Shown piece by piece: positions 1 through 7,304 of a DNA stretch of 64,000 nt (the stretch's first letter is position 1; the number at the start of each line of letters is the position of its first letter). The DNA is from JAICXG01 sp036825615 (GTDB lineage: Bacteria; Verrucomicrobiota; Verrucomicrobiia; Chthoniobacterales; UBA10450). The notes beneath the pieces are model-generated. The model was not told where the DNA came from. It was given only the letters and a program-made list of their open reading frames with translations, and did not search any database. Position numbers and translations under genes: made by a program. The stretch is from the NCBI GenBank assembly GCA_036825615.1, contig DAISXY010000009.1, forward strand, positions 111,260-175,259, read 5' to 3'.

Positions 1-980
1 TGAAGATAGACCTTGCCGTTGGCGACCGAGTTCATCGCGCAGCCGCCGGAGAGCGCGAGGCTGTCGCAGGGATAGCGACTGTGCAGAGCGCGAAGCAGGG
101 CGAAGAATGCTTCTTCGTAAACGAGCTGGGCGGAACGAGCGATGTCCTTGTGCTTCTGCTCAAGCGCTTCGCCTTTTGAGCGGGCTACACCGAGCAGGGA
201 CGTGAAAGCTTGCGTGTAAAGAACGCCTACCTCCGGTGCACAATCTTTCCAACTGTAGGAGACATTTTCGGTATGGTGCCGAAAGTAAGCAAGGTTAAGG
301 CGAAAAGTGCCGTCGCCTTTTACACGAACCAGTTCGCGCATTTCGTCGAGATAGTTCGGCTCGCCGTAGGGGGCCAGGCCCATGACTTTGTATTCGTCGC
401 CGTAATGCGGGAACCCGATGAATTGGGTGACGGCGGAATAAAAGATGCCTAACGAGTGTGGGAAGTAGACGCGCTGGTCGATCCGGATTTGGCCTGCTCC
501 ACCCCAGCCCATGGCAGTGCTGGCGAAGTCACCGAAACCGTCGACGGAGAGACAGGCCGCCTCTTCGAAGCCGGAGAGCAGAACAGCCGAGGCCAGGTGC
601 GCGAGGTGGTGCTCGACGTGGTGGACTTGCGCCTTGAGTTGCACGCCATAGGTCTGCTCCAGGACCTCGGCAATCGAAGAGGCGCTGCGCATGTTTTGGA
701 TCTTCTGCCACATCAGGCGTGGATCCGGCAGATGAGTGAGGACAAAGCCGAGCCGGCGCCAGTTGTTCGCGCCGGGTTTACGATTGATCGCAATGTGATC
801 GACATCGCCTAACGACGCGCCGGCTTCACGCAGGCAGTAATCAATCGCCTGTGTGGGAAGCCCGGCCCAGTGTTTAATCCGGCGGAAACGTTCTTCTTCC
901 GCCGCGGCGACGAGGCAGCCATCCTTTATCACACACGCGGCGGAGTCGGCGTGGTAGGCGTTAAGGCCCAGGATCAGCAT
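1..980 (-). CDS. carbamoyltransferase (NodU/CmcH family), N-terminal part, cut by window edge
   Basis: Reverse-strand frame open from an ATG at 980 to the left edge, at least 326 residues; family members are roughly 550-600, so the C-terminal part is missing only because of the window. The start MLILGLNAYHADSAA is the usual family N-terminus. The conserved HHVEHHLAH metal/nucleotide motif is at residues 120-128, followed by SVDGFGD and, near the edge, LSGGCAMNSVANGK. This family transfers a carbamoyl group from carbamoyl phosphate to a hydroxyl of a sugar, antibiotic or Nod factor; the N-terminal half is the Kae1/YrdC-associated ASKHA-like catalytic part. The substrate cannot be told from sequence. 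The glycosyltransferase and exosortase 2-5 kb away would fit a surface-polysaccharide role, but that is only inference. Start chosen for the family-like N-terminus. Confidence 0.93.
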   Translation of the reverse strand, partial: MLILGLNAYHADSAACVIKDGCLVAAAEEERFRRIKHWAGLPTQAIDYCLREAGASLGDVDHIAINRKPGANNWRRLGFVLTHLPDPRLMWQKIQNMRSASSIAEVLEQTYGVQLKAQVHHVEHHLAHLASAVLLSGFEEAACLSVDGFGDFASTAMGWGGAGQIRIDQRVYFPHSLGIFYSAVTQFIGFPHYGDEYKVMGLAPYGEPNYLDEMRELVRVKGDGTFRLNLAYFRHHTENVSYSWKDCAPEVGVLYTQAFTSLLGVARSKGEALEQKHKDIARSAQLVYEEAFFALLRALHSRYPCDSLALSGGCAMNSVANGKVYL

Positions 981-1002
981 CTCAGACAAAGTCGAATTAG
1001 AA

Positions 1003-1135
1003 AGGGCTAGGCTAAGGGAGAAAGAGGTCAGCCCCGGCGGCTGCCAGTTTCAAGTTGGAAGTTGAAGTCCAAAGTTGAAGGGGGAAGGAGAACAAAATTA
1101 GAAATTAGAAGGGCTAGAGGAGAAGGGGAGGAAAG
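1003..1135. repeat. A/G-rich low-complexity spacer
   Basis: Short runs such as AAGTTGAAG, AATTAGAAAT and GGGCTAG recur here and again around 1440-1515. No open frame with gene-like composition lies in either stretch. They resemble the other purine-rich spacers of the window but are more degenerate. Confidence 0.4.
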
Positions 1136-1147
1136 CAGCGACACTGG

Positions 1148-1366
1148 CTATTGTGCTGCGTCGGTAAGGGCCGCGGTCATCGTTAGGAGAGGTACAATCG
1201 CGAAGCGTTCCCTGCCCTCTTCCTCGTAGTTAATCAGGAGCGAGCTTTTGCGGCGCGAAAAGCTGACAAAATCACGATGCGGGACATCAAAGATTCGACC
1301 CGAAGCCGTTTCGATGCGGAAAGGCTTGTTGGTTACGATCAGATCTTCAAGCAGGGAAGCATCCAT
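1148..1366 (-). CDS. small conserved hypothetical protein with VPHRDF motif (copy 1)
   Basis: 72 residues, ATG start. It carries PFRI, then SGR and then VPHRDF, followed by two beta-strand-like stretches (SSLLINYEEEG, FAIVPLLTM). The same order PF-x-I, SG-x-R, VPHRDF occurs in the 72-aa protein at 41859-42077, so the two are paralogues. The alternating hydrophobic pattern suggests a small all-beta fold, possibly Sm/SH3-like, but no function is known to me. It stands alone between low-complexity spacers. Confidence 0.7.
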   Translation of the reverse strand: MDASLLEDLIVTNKPFRIETASGRIFDVPHRDFVSFSRRKSSLLINYEEEGRERFAIVPLLTMTAALTDAAQ

Positions 1367-1518
1367 CGCCTAAAAGGCTATTTATGACCCCGGCTTGGAG
1401 TCAAGGAGGGAAGGCGGAAGACCCAGCCCCGCCGGTTTAAGTCCCAGGTTTAATTTGAAGTTGAAGGAACAACGGGAATTAGAAATTCAAAAGGCCAAAA
1501 AAGAAAACGGGTAGCCTT

Positions 1519-1857
1519 TTAGGTTGGGGCCGATTGTGGTGGAGTTCGCGGGATTCCGCGCGCAGTTTGGCCAATGCTTCTCGCCTGCCGATCGACGAAT
1601 CCAGCAGCAACTCGATCTAGTGCTGCGTTTCTGCTGCTTCTTTTTGGACGGTGCCGATCTTGTTCGCGAAAATCGGCGCCCGAGACGGCGCGATTCGTCT
1701 CCCGGTAGTTTGCGCCGATAGACGTGCCGGAGCGGAGCAATTGCCGTCCTAAGACACCCGCGGTCATTCGCCGCGGCGGCGCGTCGATTGTTTTGATCAC
1801 GGCCAAGGCGGACGCTTTGGTCTGGGCTTCCAATTCATTGGCAAGAGCGGATTTCAC
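1519..1857 (-). pseudogene. decayed four-helix-bundle protein (S23 / IVS-protein type)
   Basis: The N-terminal 60 residues are a good four-helix-bundle protein and include LLRSGTSIGANYRE, the family signature also found in the intact gene at 6906-7262. After SGADF the frame is lost. Shifting by one base near 1680 restores a family-like continuation (ANKIGTVQKEAAETQH, then IELLLDSSIGRREALAKL). In that restored frame a TAG replaces the tryptophan expected after QH, which is YW in the intact copy. One frameshift plus one nonsense change argues for a dead gene. The first 112 residues could still be translated as a truncated product. Confidence 0.75.
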
Positions 1858-2390
1858 CTGGGTGTGTTTTCGACTTCAGCATTTCGCCTTTGGAGTTTGG
1901 CTTTCCTTGCGCCGGGTGAAGAAAAGCCTCCGCCCCTGGTGCGGCGCCCGGTTTTTGTGTCCGGGGCAGCATCGAATCCGGGAAATGTCGTTAGGTCGCG
2001 CCAATCCACGAAGCGCGCGCAAGGAGTCGCGGGAGCAGGCTACATGCGAGAAGGGGGCCGAGAATTATGGAAATGGCCGGCGGCGTCAATCACATTTTCA
2101 GGCAAGCGCTGGAAAAGCTCCGCTGCGCTTGCGGGAACAAGCCGACGACACCACGGGACTACAGGACTACGGCAACTATGTTCGGTGGTCTGCGGTCGCG
2201 TGATCTTGTGGTCGCCATTGGGAAAGATTGGAGCCATGACGCCCTCGTCGCGTCAGCATCCCGAGGCCATTGCGACCTTCGGCGGCGCGAGGGCGCGCCG
2301 GCTCCATCAGGTTGGCTTGGCGGCCCCAAAAAATTGAAGCTTATGTTTTCTGCTGGCGAATAGCCAGCGCGGGAGTGTAGACCTCGCCGC
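1858..2390. other. 533 bp without a recognisable gene
   Basis: Several overlapping open frames exist on both strands but none has recognisable domains, a signal peptide or a convincing start. It contains one copy of the 26-27 bp GC-rich interspersed repeat (2281-2306) and one TCGTTAGG octamer (1988-1995). Possibly remnants of degraded coding sequence. Confidence 0.5.
2281..2306 (+). repeat. 26-27 bp GC-rich interspersed repeat, copy 1
   Basis: GGCGGCGCGAGGGCGCGCCG followed by GCTCCA. Near-identical copies lie at 2745-2770, 25544-25570 and, inverted, 32081-32107. All are outside confident genes. Confidence 0.7.
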
Positions 2391-2657
2391 ATGACCGATT
2401 CCCAGATTATCGGTGAAATCGCGGCGCAACATGCGCTGCTTCTCGAATTGGTGAACCAGCAACGCCGGACGCGAGCCGCGGTAAGCGCGCTTGCCGAGTT
2501 GGTGATCTCGCAAACCGTTGGGGCGGCCAAGGTCGATCTGCAACAGGCTTTCGAGGATCGCTGCGCGGAGATTCACAAACAGCTGGCGAAGGAGTCGACC
2601 GAAAACCTGAGTCGGCTTTCCCGCGAAGTGGCGGCGCAATTGCGCCGAGGCACATAG
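2391..2657 (+). CDS. small hypothetical coiled-coil protein
   Basis: 88 residues, ATG start, strongly helical and charged (QHALLLELVNQQRRTR, DLQQAFEDRCAEIHKQLAKE), consistent with a coiled coil. No signal peptide, no known domain and no clear ribosome-binding site. Codon use is acceptable and there is no better competing frame. Flanked on both sides by copies of the 26-bp GC-rich repeat. Function unknown. Confidence 0.45.
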   Translation: MTDSQIIGEIAAQHALLLELVNQQRRTRAAVSALAELVISQTVGAAKVDLQQAFEDRCAEIHKQLAKESTENLSRLSREVAAQLRRGT

Positions 2658-2744
2658 GACCAAGTCGGTGACACGGGCGGGCCATGAAATGCAGAAGTCG
2701 GAAGTTTGAGAAGATGGTCAACCGAATTCCTGCCCCAAGCGAAG

Positions 2745-2770
2745 GGCGGCGCGAGGGCGCGCCGGCTCCA
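2745..2770 (+). repeat. 26-27 bp GC-rich interspersed repeat, copy 2
   Basis: Same 26 bases as copy 1 at 2281, in the same orientation, just downstream of the small coiled-coil ORF. Confidence 0.7.
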
Positions 2771-2832
2771 ATTTCAGTTTTTGTCTTCCTGGATTCCTAG
2801 GCTTCCACTTCAGCCTTCTTCCTTCTTCCTTT

Positions 2833-3573
2833 TTACTTCTCTTCCATCGGCGGCAGCCGCTCCCGGTATTTCCAGATCAGCCAGGGGAGCCGGCGCGCGC
2901 TCCAGAAACGCGGGATAAAGATCCGCGGATGGGCAAGCGAACGAAAGAGCCAACCTAGGTAGAACTTGTCGGCCCAATCCGGGATGCGCACCTGGTCGCC
3001 CGTGAGAAAACCGATCGCCGCCCCGATGCAATGGACCGCTGGCCGATAATCGAGCCGTTCGAGCAGGTATTGGCCGAGCTGATCCTGAATGCCGCCGCCG
3101 ACCGCAATGACGATGTGCCGCGGCCGGGCACGCCGGACTCCTTCGAGCAGGCGTTCGTCCTCAACCGGGCGGCCATATTTCGGCGCGACGTAGACCGCCG
3201 AATCGGTCGCCGGCAGATCGCTCCCACGCAAAAACCGGCTGAGCTTTTCGCGCGAGCGCTCGGTCGCGACGACCCAGAGGACGCTCCCCGGCTGGCGGGT
3301 CGAGTCGTGCTCGAGCAGCCGTTTCATGTGTTCGAGGCCGGAGATGCGCGAAATGGTTTCTCCGGTAAAGAATTTCCAGAGCAAAACCATGAAACCGCTG
3401 TCGGCGATCGCGATCTCGGCCTGGAGCAGCGCGCGCCGGTAATTTTCGTCCCGGCAAAACGCGACCATCGACGGTGCGGCGGGGGCGACAAGCAAGCCAC
3501 CGCGGCGGGTGATTTGCTCGACCGCCTCGCGCGAGGTGCCGCCGAAAAAGTCGAGGCCGAGGATGCGAGGCAT
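2833..3573 (-). CDS. WecG/TagA/CpsF family glycosyltransferase
   Basis: 246 residues from the ATG at 3573 (MPRILGLDFFGG). An upstream in-frame start would add translated repeat (LHPSSFIL) and is unlikely. Family landmarks run in order: a substrate-entry segment with VAPAAPSMVAFCRD, then IADSGFMVLLWKF (the family's DG-x-G region), ISGLEHMKRLLEH, and a C-terminal Rossmann-like part with VAPKYGRP, VIAVGGGIQDQLG, IGAAIGFLTGDQVR and WLFRSLAHPRIF. GT26 enzymes add ManNAc(A) or a similar sugar to a lipid-linked intermediate on the cytoplasmic face. Close to the exosortase gene, as in many exopolysaccharide/exosortase loci, so a role in surface glycan synthesis is likely. It is divergently arranged to the exosortase gene. 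Confidence 0.9.
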   Translation of the reverse strand: MPRILGLDFFGGTSREAVEQITRRGGLLVAPAAPSMVAFCRDENYRRALLQAEIAIADSGFMVLLWKFFTGETISRISGLEHMKRLLEHDSTRQPGSVLWVVATERSREKLSRFLRGSDLPATDSAVYVAPKYGRPVEDERLLEGVRRARPRHIVIAVGGGIQDQLGQYLLERLDYRPAVHCIGAAIGFLTGDQVRIPDWADKFYLGWLFRSLAHPRIFIPRFWSARRLPWLIWKYRERLPPMEEK

Positions 3574-3612
3574 GAAGGAAAGGATGAAGGATGAAGGATG
3601 AAGGCAGAAGGA
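3574..3612 (-). repeat. purine-rich repeat (GAAGGATGAAG family)
   Basis: Tandem GAAGGATGAAG-like units directly upstream of the glycosyltransferase start. Read in its frame they would encode LHPSSFIL. Same family as the tracts at 4785-4882, 5120-5216, 5886-6066, 6757-6915, 7267-7302 and 8758-8790. Confidence 0.75.
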
Positions 3613-3713
3613 ATTTTTCGGAAAGCGGCCGTAACGGATTCGCAGAAACGGCCGGGCTTTCAAAACTGAAAACTGAAACGCTGAAATTGCCCGGCTCACA
3701 CAGAGACCGGCAT

Positions 3714-3750
3714 GCGGAAGCATGACCCCTCCGGAGGGAACTGCTTCCGC
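3714..3750. repeat. hairpin repeat GCGGAAGC...CCCTCCGGAG...GCTTCCGC, copy 1
   Basis: 8-bp perfect inverted arms (3714-3721 and 3743-3750) around a CCCTCCGGAG core. A second copy with the same arms and core lies at 16180-16215. Not followed by a T-run, so not a standard terminator. Confidence 0.65.
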
Positions 3751-3771
3751 AGCTCCAGATCGGTGCCGAGG

Positions 3772-3839
3772 GCGCGTTTCACAGAGACGCGGCTACAACG
3801 CACAGGCGTCCTGTTATAGCCACGGCTCTGTGAGCCGTG
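3772..3839. repeat. imperfect inverted repeat with 26-27 bp arms
   Basis: Arms 3772-3798 (GCGCGTTTCACAGAGACGCG and following) and 3814-3839 pair imperfectly around a 15-base loop. Together with the hairpin at 3714 it fills the spacer of about 300 bp between the glycosyltransferase and the next small ORF. No gene is seen here. Confidence 0.6.
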
Positions 3840-3888
3840 ATAAGCGTGCACCACGGTCAGCCCGGCGTGAGCGCAAAGTCTTCTTCGG

Positions 3889-4074
3889 TCATCTGCTGTT
3901 CGACGCCCCGCGTCTTCCGCGACTTTCAGCGACGCCGCGCCGCGAGCCAGCCGCGCAGCCTCGGAGGTGCAAGGAGAGTGTTTCCGCTTCTTCCAACCAC
4001 TCCAGCTTCTCCCGAAACGTCAGCCGCCGATCGAGAATCCGGTCGAGTTCGCGGCTTCCTTCCGGCGTCCCCAT
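3889..4074 (-). CDS. small hypothetical protein, probable partner of the upstream nucleotidyltransferase gene
   Basis: 61 residues from the ATG at 4074 (a TTG two codons upstream is possible). The core DRRLTFREKLEWLEEAETL is a helical segment of the kind seen in small ORFs that follow AbiEii-like nucleotidyltransferase genes (typically ...R-x-WLEEA...). Only 6 bp separate it from the end of the broken nucleotidyltransferase frame, so the two were probably one transcription unit. The last 25 residues are arginine/serine-rich and may be out of family. Confidence 0.45.
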   Translation of the reverse strand: MGTPEGSRELDRILDRRLTFREKLEWLEEAETLSLHLRGCAAGSRRGVAESRGRRGASNSR

Positions 4075-4080
4075 CTCCAA

Positions 4081-4592
4081 TCAGGTTGGATTGGTTCGTT
4101 CATCGTCCTCTCTTTGGCTCTCTTCAATGTCGATGAGGTCATGCGGCCGTCCGGCCTCTTTCTTCATCTCCGCAATGTGGGGAGAGAGACCACCGGCGCG
4201 CTCAGACCCAGGCAAACCTCGAGCGCGGGTGCACGAGCCTTTTCTGCAGCGAAATCAAACGGCTCGTAAACGAAAATGTCCACGGGAGTGCGTCGGTGTT
4301 CGTCGGTCCAGAGCTTGAGCGCGATCATCTTTTTGCTCTGCCGCCAATCTTCTCGCGTCGCGCTATCGGCGAATTCTTCCGGTGTGGCTGGGATTCCGAG
4401 GCGATAACCGATTTTGAGCAGCGTGTGAAGTCCAAGGGCTGCATTCTCGGGAGTGAGCGCCAGAACGATATCAACGCCCCGAGTGAGCCGGACGTAACCA
4501 TGCGCATTAACGGCTAACTCGCCGACGAGAAGGTATTGCACGTGCGCATCGTTGAGGGCACGCACGATCGCTTCCACGCTGCGGACTTCCAT
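4081..4592 (-). pseudogene. frameshifted nucleotidyltransferase-fold protein (AbiEii/DUF6036-like)
   Basis: The frame from the ATG at 4592 gives 142 residues: EAIVRALNDAHVQYLLVGELAVNAHGY is the typical first helix and G-G/S-x-A region of minimal nucleotidyltransferases, then RLTRGVDIVLALTPENA carries the D-x-D/V metal-site position, and KLWTDEHRRTPVDIFVYEPFDF carries the third acidic residue. The frame stops at 4164. One base out of register the expected C-terminus continues to 4081 (IAEMKKEAGRPHDLIDIEES, the usual family ending). A single indel near 4170 therefore truncates the gene. The first acidic position reads VDIV, not the usual D-x-D, a further sign of decay. Confidence 0.65.
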
Positions 4593-4830
4593 TGGCGGAC
4601 AATGTAAAAGGCAGAAGGATGAAGTAATTATTGGAGGAGCGGCGTTCTAGCGTGTGCTCTCCTGCGCAAACCGCCGAGCTTGCATTGGCGGCGATTGCGC
4701 TGGGGACGCCGCACGCTACACCTCGCGGCGGCGACGGGGCAGTTCTCAATTTCAGTTTTCAGTTTTCAGGTTTCCCGATTTTCTCCTTCTTCCTTTTACC
4801 TTCTGCCTATTTCTTCTATGATCGCGACCC
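4593..4830. repeat. spacer with interspersed-repeat remnants
   Basis: No supported gene. A GGAGCGGCGTTCTAGCGTG... / ...GACGCCGCACGCTAC pair around 4631-4722 is a loose inverted repeat. A related GGAGCGGCGGCG...GACGTCGCACGCTAC segment at 4891-4935 lies inside the exosortase frame. The stretch ends in pyrimidine-rich repeat of the GAAGGATGAAG family. Confidence 0.4.
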
Positions 4831-4882
4831 TTGAACTCGGCCCCGGAAGAGAAGTCAGAAGGAAGAAGGCAGAAGGATGAAG
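4785..4882. repeat. purine/pyrimidine-rich repeat at the exosortase start
   Basis: TTCTCCTTCTTCC... then GAAGAAGTCAGAAGGAAGAAGGCAGAAGG. It overlaps the first codons assigned to the exosortase and makes its true start uncertain. Confidence 0.65.
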
Positions 4883-6759
4883 TGATTTTTGGAGCGGCGG
4901 CGATCAGCTCCGCGCCTGGACGTCGCACGCTACAAACCAAAGAGCGTGCGCGACGACTCCGCGCTTCTCGCTCCCTGATTTCCGTTGTTTTCCTCTGCGC
5001 CACGCTTGGGTTGCTCTGGTTTATTCTTTGCCGCGACCTCAGTCTCGAGTGGTCGTCGAACGAACAGTATTCCTACGGCTGGTTCGTTCCCTTTTTCGGC
5101 GCGCTTCTCTTCTGGCTGAGAGTTGAAGAAAGGCAGAGAAATGAAGGCAGAAGGCAGAAGTGGGCTGCCGCACAACACTTCTTCCTTCTTACTTCTTCCT
5201 TCTTACTTTTGCTTCTGTTTCCCGTTCGTCTTTTCGAAGTTGCGAACCCTGACTGGCGCCCACTCAGTTGGATCCACGCGCTGATTGTTGTCGGCTTTAC
5301 GCTCCTGGTGATAGGTTATGTCTGCCGACCAGCAGGCTATAATCCAGGCGAAGCCGCGGCCGGGTTTTCAACCTCGTCGGCCGAGTCAGGCGGGAAGGCT
5401 GACTTCCAGTGGGCGGCGGTGCGGCACTTTGCCTTTCCGGTTTGCTTCATTCTCGTCGCCGTGCCGTGGCTTACGCCGATCGAAGCGCCCATCGTCCAAG
5501 GCCTGATGCGAATCGTGGCGGCGGTCGCGACCGAAACCCTCACCCTTTTCGGCATCCCAGCGCAGCTCGAAGGCAGTTTGATCCGAGTGAACAACGGCAT
5601 CGTCGGCGTGAGCGAAGCGTGCAGCGGGGTGCGTTCGCTCCAGACTTCGCTCATGATCGGCCTGCTCTTCGGTGAATTGAAACGCCTGACGATTGCGCGC
5701 CGGTTTGCACTCGTCGGCGTGGCGCTCGCGATCGCGCTCCTCGCGAATTTCGGGCGCGCGATTTTCCTCGTCTGGATCGCTGCGACGCAAAGCCTGGCTG
5801 CGGTCGAGCGCTGGCACGATTTTGCCGGCTACGCCATCGTCGGCGCGGTCGTGCTGGGAACCGTGGCGAGCGCGTCAGGGTTGGTCAAAGTAAGAAGGAA
5901 GAAGGAAGAAGGAAGAAGTGATAGCAGAAAGGCGGAAGGCAGAAGGAAGAAGGAAGAAGTAGCTGGGGAAACGGCAAAATCAGAAAGCGAGCAGTCATCC
6001 CCATATCAACCTTCATCCTTCATCCTTCATCCTTCTCTCCCCTTCTTCCTTCTTACTTTTGCCTTCTTACTTCTGACTGAGGTCACCGTCTCCGCCTGGT
6101 ATCGCTGGCATGAGCGCAAGCTGGTCCCGACCGTCGCCTGGCGGGTCGATTGGCCCGCATCAGCGCCGCGGTTCCAGGAAGTGCCGGTGGATGAGCACAC
6201 CCGCGAGATGCTGCGCTACGACGAAGGCCGCGAAGCTTCCTGGGCGGTGGCCGATGTCGTCAGGCCAGCAGACTTCGGCGCCGAAGTTATTTCGCCGGAG
6301 CGAACCGGACGCGCCATTCTTTTTTTCTTTCGTTGGGAACCGGGCACGGCCACGGTTTTGCGCGCGAGAGCGCATCGGCCGGATATCTGTTTGCCGGCGG
6401 TGGGCTGGCGGCAGTCAGGCTCCCCCACCCTGCGCTCCTATCGGGTGAACGACACGCTCGCGCTCCCATTTCAGCAGTTCAGTTTTGTGCACAACCATCC
6501 CGGCGGCCGCGCACTCTATGCGCAGACCTTTTTCTGTTTGCACGAAGACCGGGTTGCGCCCGGCGCAGCCGGTCGCAGCGATCTCATCCCATTCAGTCAT
6601 TGGAGCATCCCCGAGCGCTGGGCAGCGGTTCGCCAGGGATTACGCAACCCGGGCCAGCAGGTGCTGGAATTTGTCCTGCTCTCGCATGTTCCGCTCACCG
6701 CCGAGGAGGCGGAGAGCGGCTTCACAAGCCTCGTGCCGAGGCTTGTGAAGGGGAAGTAA
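4831..6759 (+). CDS. exosortase fused to EpsI-like (DUF3485) domain
   Basis: 642 residues with multiple membrane segments. The exosortase catalytic triad is visible: Cys264 in SEACSGVRSLQTS, Arg309 in LANFGRAIFLV and His329 in ERWHDFAGY. From about residue 415 a membrane anchor leads into a periplasmic EpsI/DUF3485-like domain (ICLPAVGWR, HNHPGGRALYAQTFFCLHEDR), so this is a natural Xrt-EpsI fusion. Exosortases are integral-membrane transpeptidases that cleave C-terminal PEP-CTERM signals; the PEP-CTERM proteins at 10.5-16.1 and 21.9-23.4 kb are likely substrates. Two stretches (about 100-112 and 354-405) are encoded by purine-rich repeats, giving KEEGRR/HPSSFIL-like linkers. The assigned TTG start lies in repeat-derived sequence; GTG at 4882 is an alternative, and no good ATG exists. 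Confidence 0.92.
   Translation: MNSAPEEKSEGRRQKDEVIFGAAAISSAPGRRTLQTKERARRLRASRSLISVVFLCATLGLLWFILCRDLSLEWSSNEQYSYGWFVPFFGALLFWLRVEERQRNEGRRQKWAAAQHFFLLTSSFLLLLLFPVRLFEVANPDWRPLSWIHALIVVGFTLLVIGYVCRPAGYNPGEAAAGFSTSSAESGGKADFQWAAVRHFAFPVCFILVAVPWLTPIEAPIVQGLMRIVAAVATETLTLFGIPAQLEGSLIRVNNGIVGVSEACSGVRSLQTSLMIGLLFGELKRLTIARRFALVGVALAIALLANFGRAIFLVWIAATQSLAAVERWHDFAGYAIVGAVVLGTVASASGLVKVRRKKEEGRSDSRKAEGRRKKEEVAGETAKSESEQSSPYQPSSFILHPSLPFFLLTFAFLLLTEVTVSAWYRWHERKLVPTVAWRVDWPASAPRFQEVPVDEHTREMLRYDEGREASWAVADVVRPADFGAEVISPERTGRAILFFFRWEPGTATVLRARAHRPDICLPAVGWRQSGSPTLRSYRVNDTLALPFQQFSFVHNHPGGRALYAQTFFCLHEDRVAPGAAGRSDLIPFSHWSIPERWAAVRQGLRNPGQQVLEFVLLSHVPLTAEEAESGFTSLVPRLVKGK
5120..5216. repeat. purine-rich then pyrimidine-rich repeat inside the exosortase gene
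   Basis: GAAGAAAGGCAGAGAAATGAAGGCAGAAGGCAG followed after a few codons by CTTCCTTCTTACTTCTTCC, kept in frame and forming a loop plus a membrane helix. Confidence 0.65.
5886..6066. repeat. long purine-rich/pyrimidine-rich repeat inserted in frame in the exosortase gene
   Basis: Purine-rich tract (AAGAAGGAAGAAGGAAGAAG, AAGGCGGAAGGCAGAAGG) to about 5960, then the complementary pyrimidine tract (CTTCATCCTTCATCCTTC, CTTCTTCCTTCTTACTTTTG). It separates the exosortase part from the EpsI-like part of the protein and could fold back on itself. Confidence 0.75.
6720..6750. repeat. perfect 14-bp hairpin over the exosortase 3' end
   Basis: CTTCACAAGCCTCG, loop TGC, then CGAGGCTTGTGAAG: a perfect 14-bp stem. 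It ends 6 bases before the exosortase stop codon (6757-6759) and encodes its last residues (FTSLVPRLVK). No T-run follows. It may act in transcript stability or be an interspersed repeat that replaced the original C-terminus. Confidence 0.75.
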
Positions 6760-6915
6760 GAAGTAAGAAGGATGAAGGATGAAGTGAAAACAGAATATCT
6801 TCGCGAACGGACGACCGAGTTCGCTCTGCGCGTGATCCGAACTCTGCGAAGGCGAAGTAAGAATTAAGAAGGAGGAAGGAAGAAGTGACACTAGAAGGCA
6901 GAAGGATGAATGAAG
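6757..6915. repeat. purine-rich repeats flanking a duplicated gene fragment
   Basis: Tracts at 6757-6786 and 6857-6915 (AGAAGTAAGAAGGATGAAGG, GGAGGAAGGAAGAAGTGA, AGAAGGCAGAAGGATGAATG) surround the gene fragment at 6772-6867. The second tract supplies an AGAAGG Shine-Dalgarno-like sequence and the ATG of the next gene. Confidence 0.6.
6772..6867 (+). pseudogene. N-terminal fragment of a four-helix-bundle protein gene
   Basis: 31 codons: MKDEVKTEYLRERTTEFALR followed by VIRTLRRR, then stop. RTTEFALRVIR matches RTTKFALRVIR of the intact gene immediately downstream, at the DNA level too. This is a truncated tandem copy whose ends lie in purine-rich repeat. Confidence 0.7.
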
Positions 6916-7262
6916 AAGTGAATGACCTTCGGGTGCGCACAACCAAGTTCGCTCTGCGTGTGATCCGCGCGTTTGTCGCTTTGCCGAAGAGAACTGAGGC
7001 GCAAGTGCTCGGAAAGCAGATGCTGCGTGCGGGCACGTCGATTGGGGCGAACTACCGCGAAGCGCACCGGGCCCGCAGTAAGAGCGAATTCATAGCCAAG
7101 TGCGGCGACAGCTTGAAGGAAGCCGAAGAAACCGCCTATTGGTTCGAACTGTTGGTCCGCGCAAACATTATCCCGCCCGCGCGACTGAAGCCGCTACAGC
7201 AGGAACTGCATGAGCTGACCGCGATCTTTGTCTCCATCGTGAAACGGTCGAAAGGCGGCTAA
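6906..7262 (+). CDS. four-helix-bundle protein (S23 / IVS-encoded protein family)
   Basis: 118 residues from the ATG at 6906; an upstream GTG at 6885 would only add translated repeat. The family signature LRAGTSIGANYREAHRARSK is present, followed by KEAEETAYWFELLVRA and a final helix (LQQELHELTAIFVSIVKR). Length and helix pattern fit the S23 family, soluble four-helix bundles first found in 23S rRNA intervening sequences and related in fold to the Avd protein of diversity-generating retroelements. No rRNA or reverse transcriptase lies nearby, so its role here is unknown. The ribosome-binding site AGAAGG belongs to the purine-rich repeat. Confidence 0.9.
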   Translation: MNEEVNDLRVRTTKFALRVIRAFVALPKRTEAQVLGKQMLRAGTSIGANYREAHRARSKSEFIAKCGDSLKEAEETAYWFELLVRANIIPPARLKPLQQELHELTAIFVSIVKRSKGG

Positions 7263-7266
7263 TTCC

Positions 7267-7302
7267 ACTTCTTACTTCTTCCTTCTTCCTTCTTCCTTTT
7301 CT
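7267..7302 (-). repeat. pyrimidine-rich repeat before the TPR gene
   Basis: CTTCTTACTTCTTCC and CTTCTTCCTTTTC units, complementary to the GAAGGAAGAAG family. It occupies the place of the ribosome-binding site of the next gene. Confidence 0.6.
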
Positions 7303-7304
7303 TC

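Noticed and set aside
2040..2530. Overlapping ORFs between 2040 and 2530 on the minus strand
   Set aside because: No domains, arginine/serine-rich composition, and they run over a dispersed repeat and another ORF.
6906..7262. Diversity-generating retroelement suggested by the Avd-like four-helix-bundle protein
   Set aside because: No reverse transcriptase and no template/variable repeat pair seen nearby.
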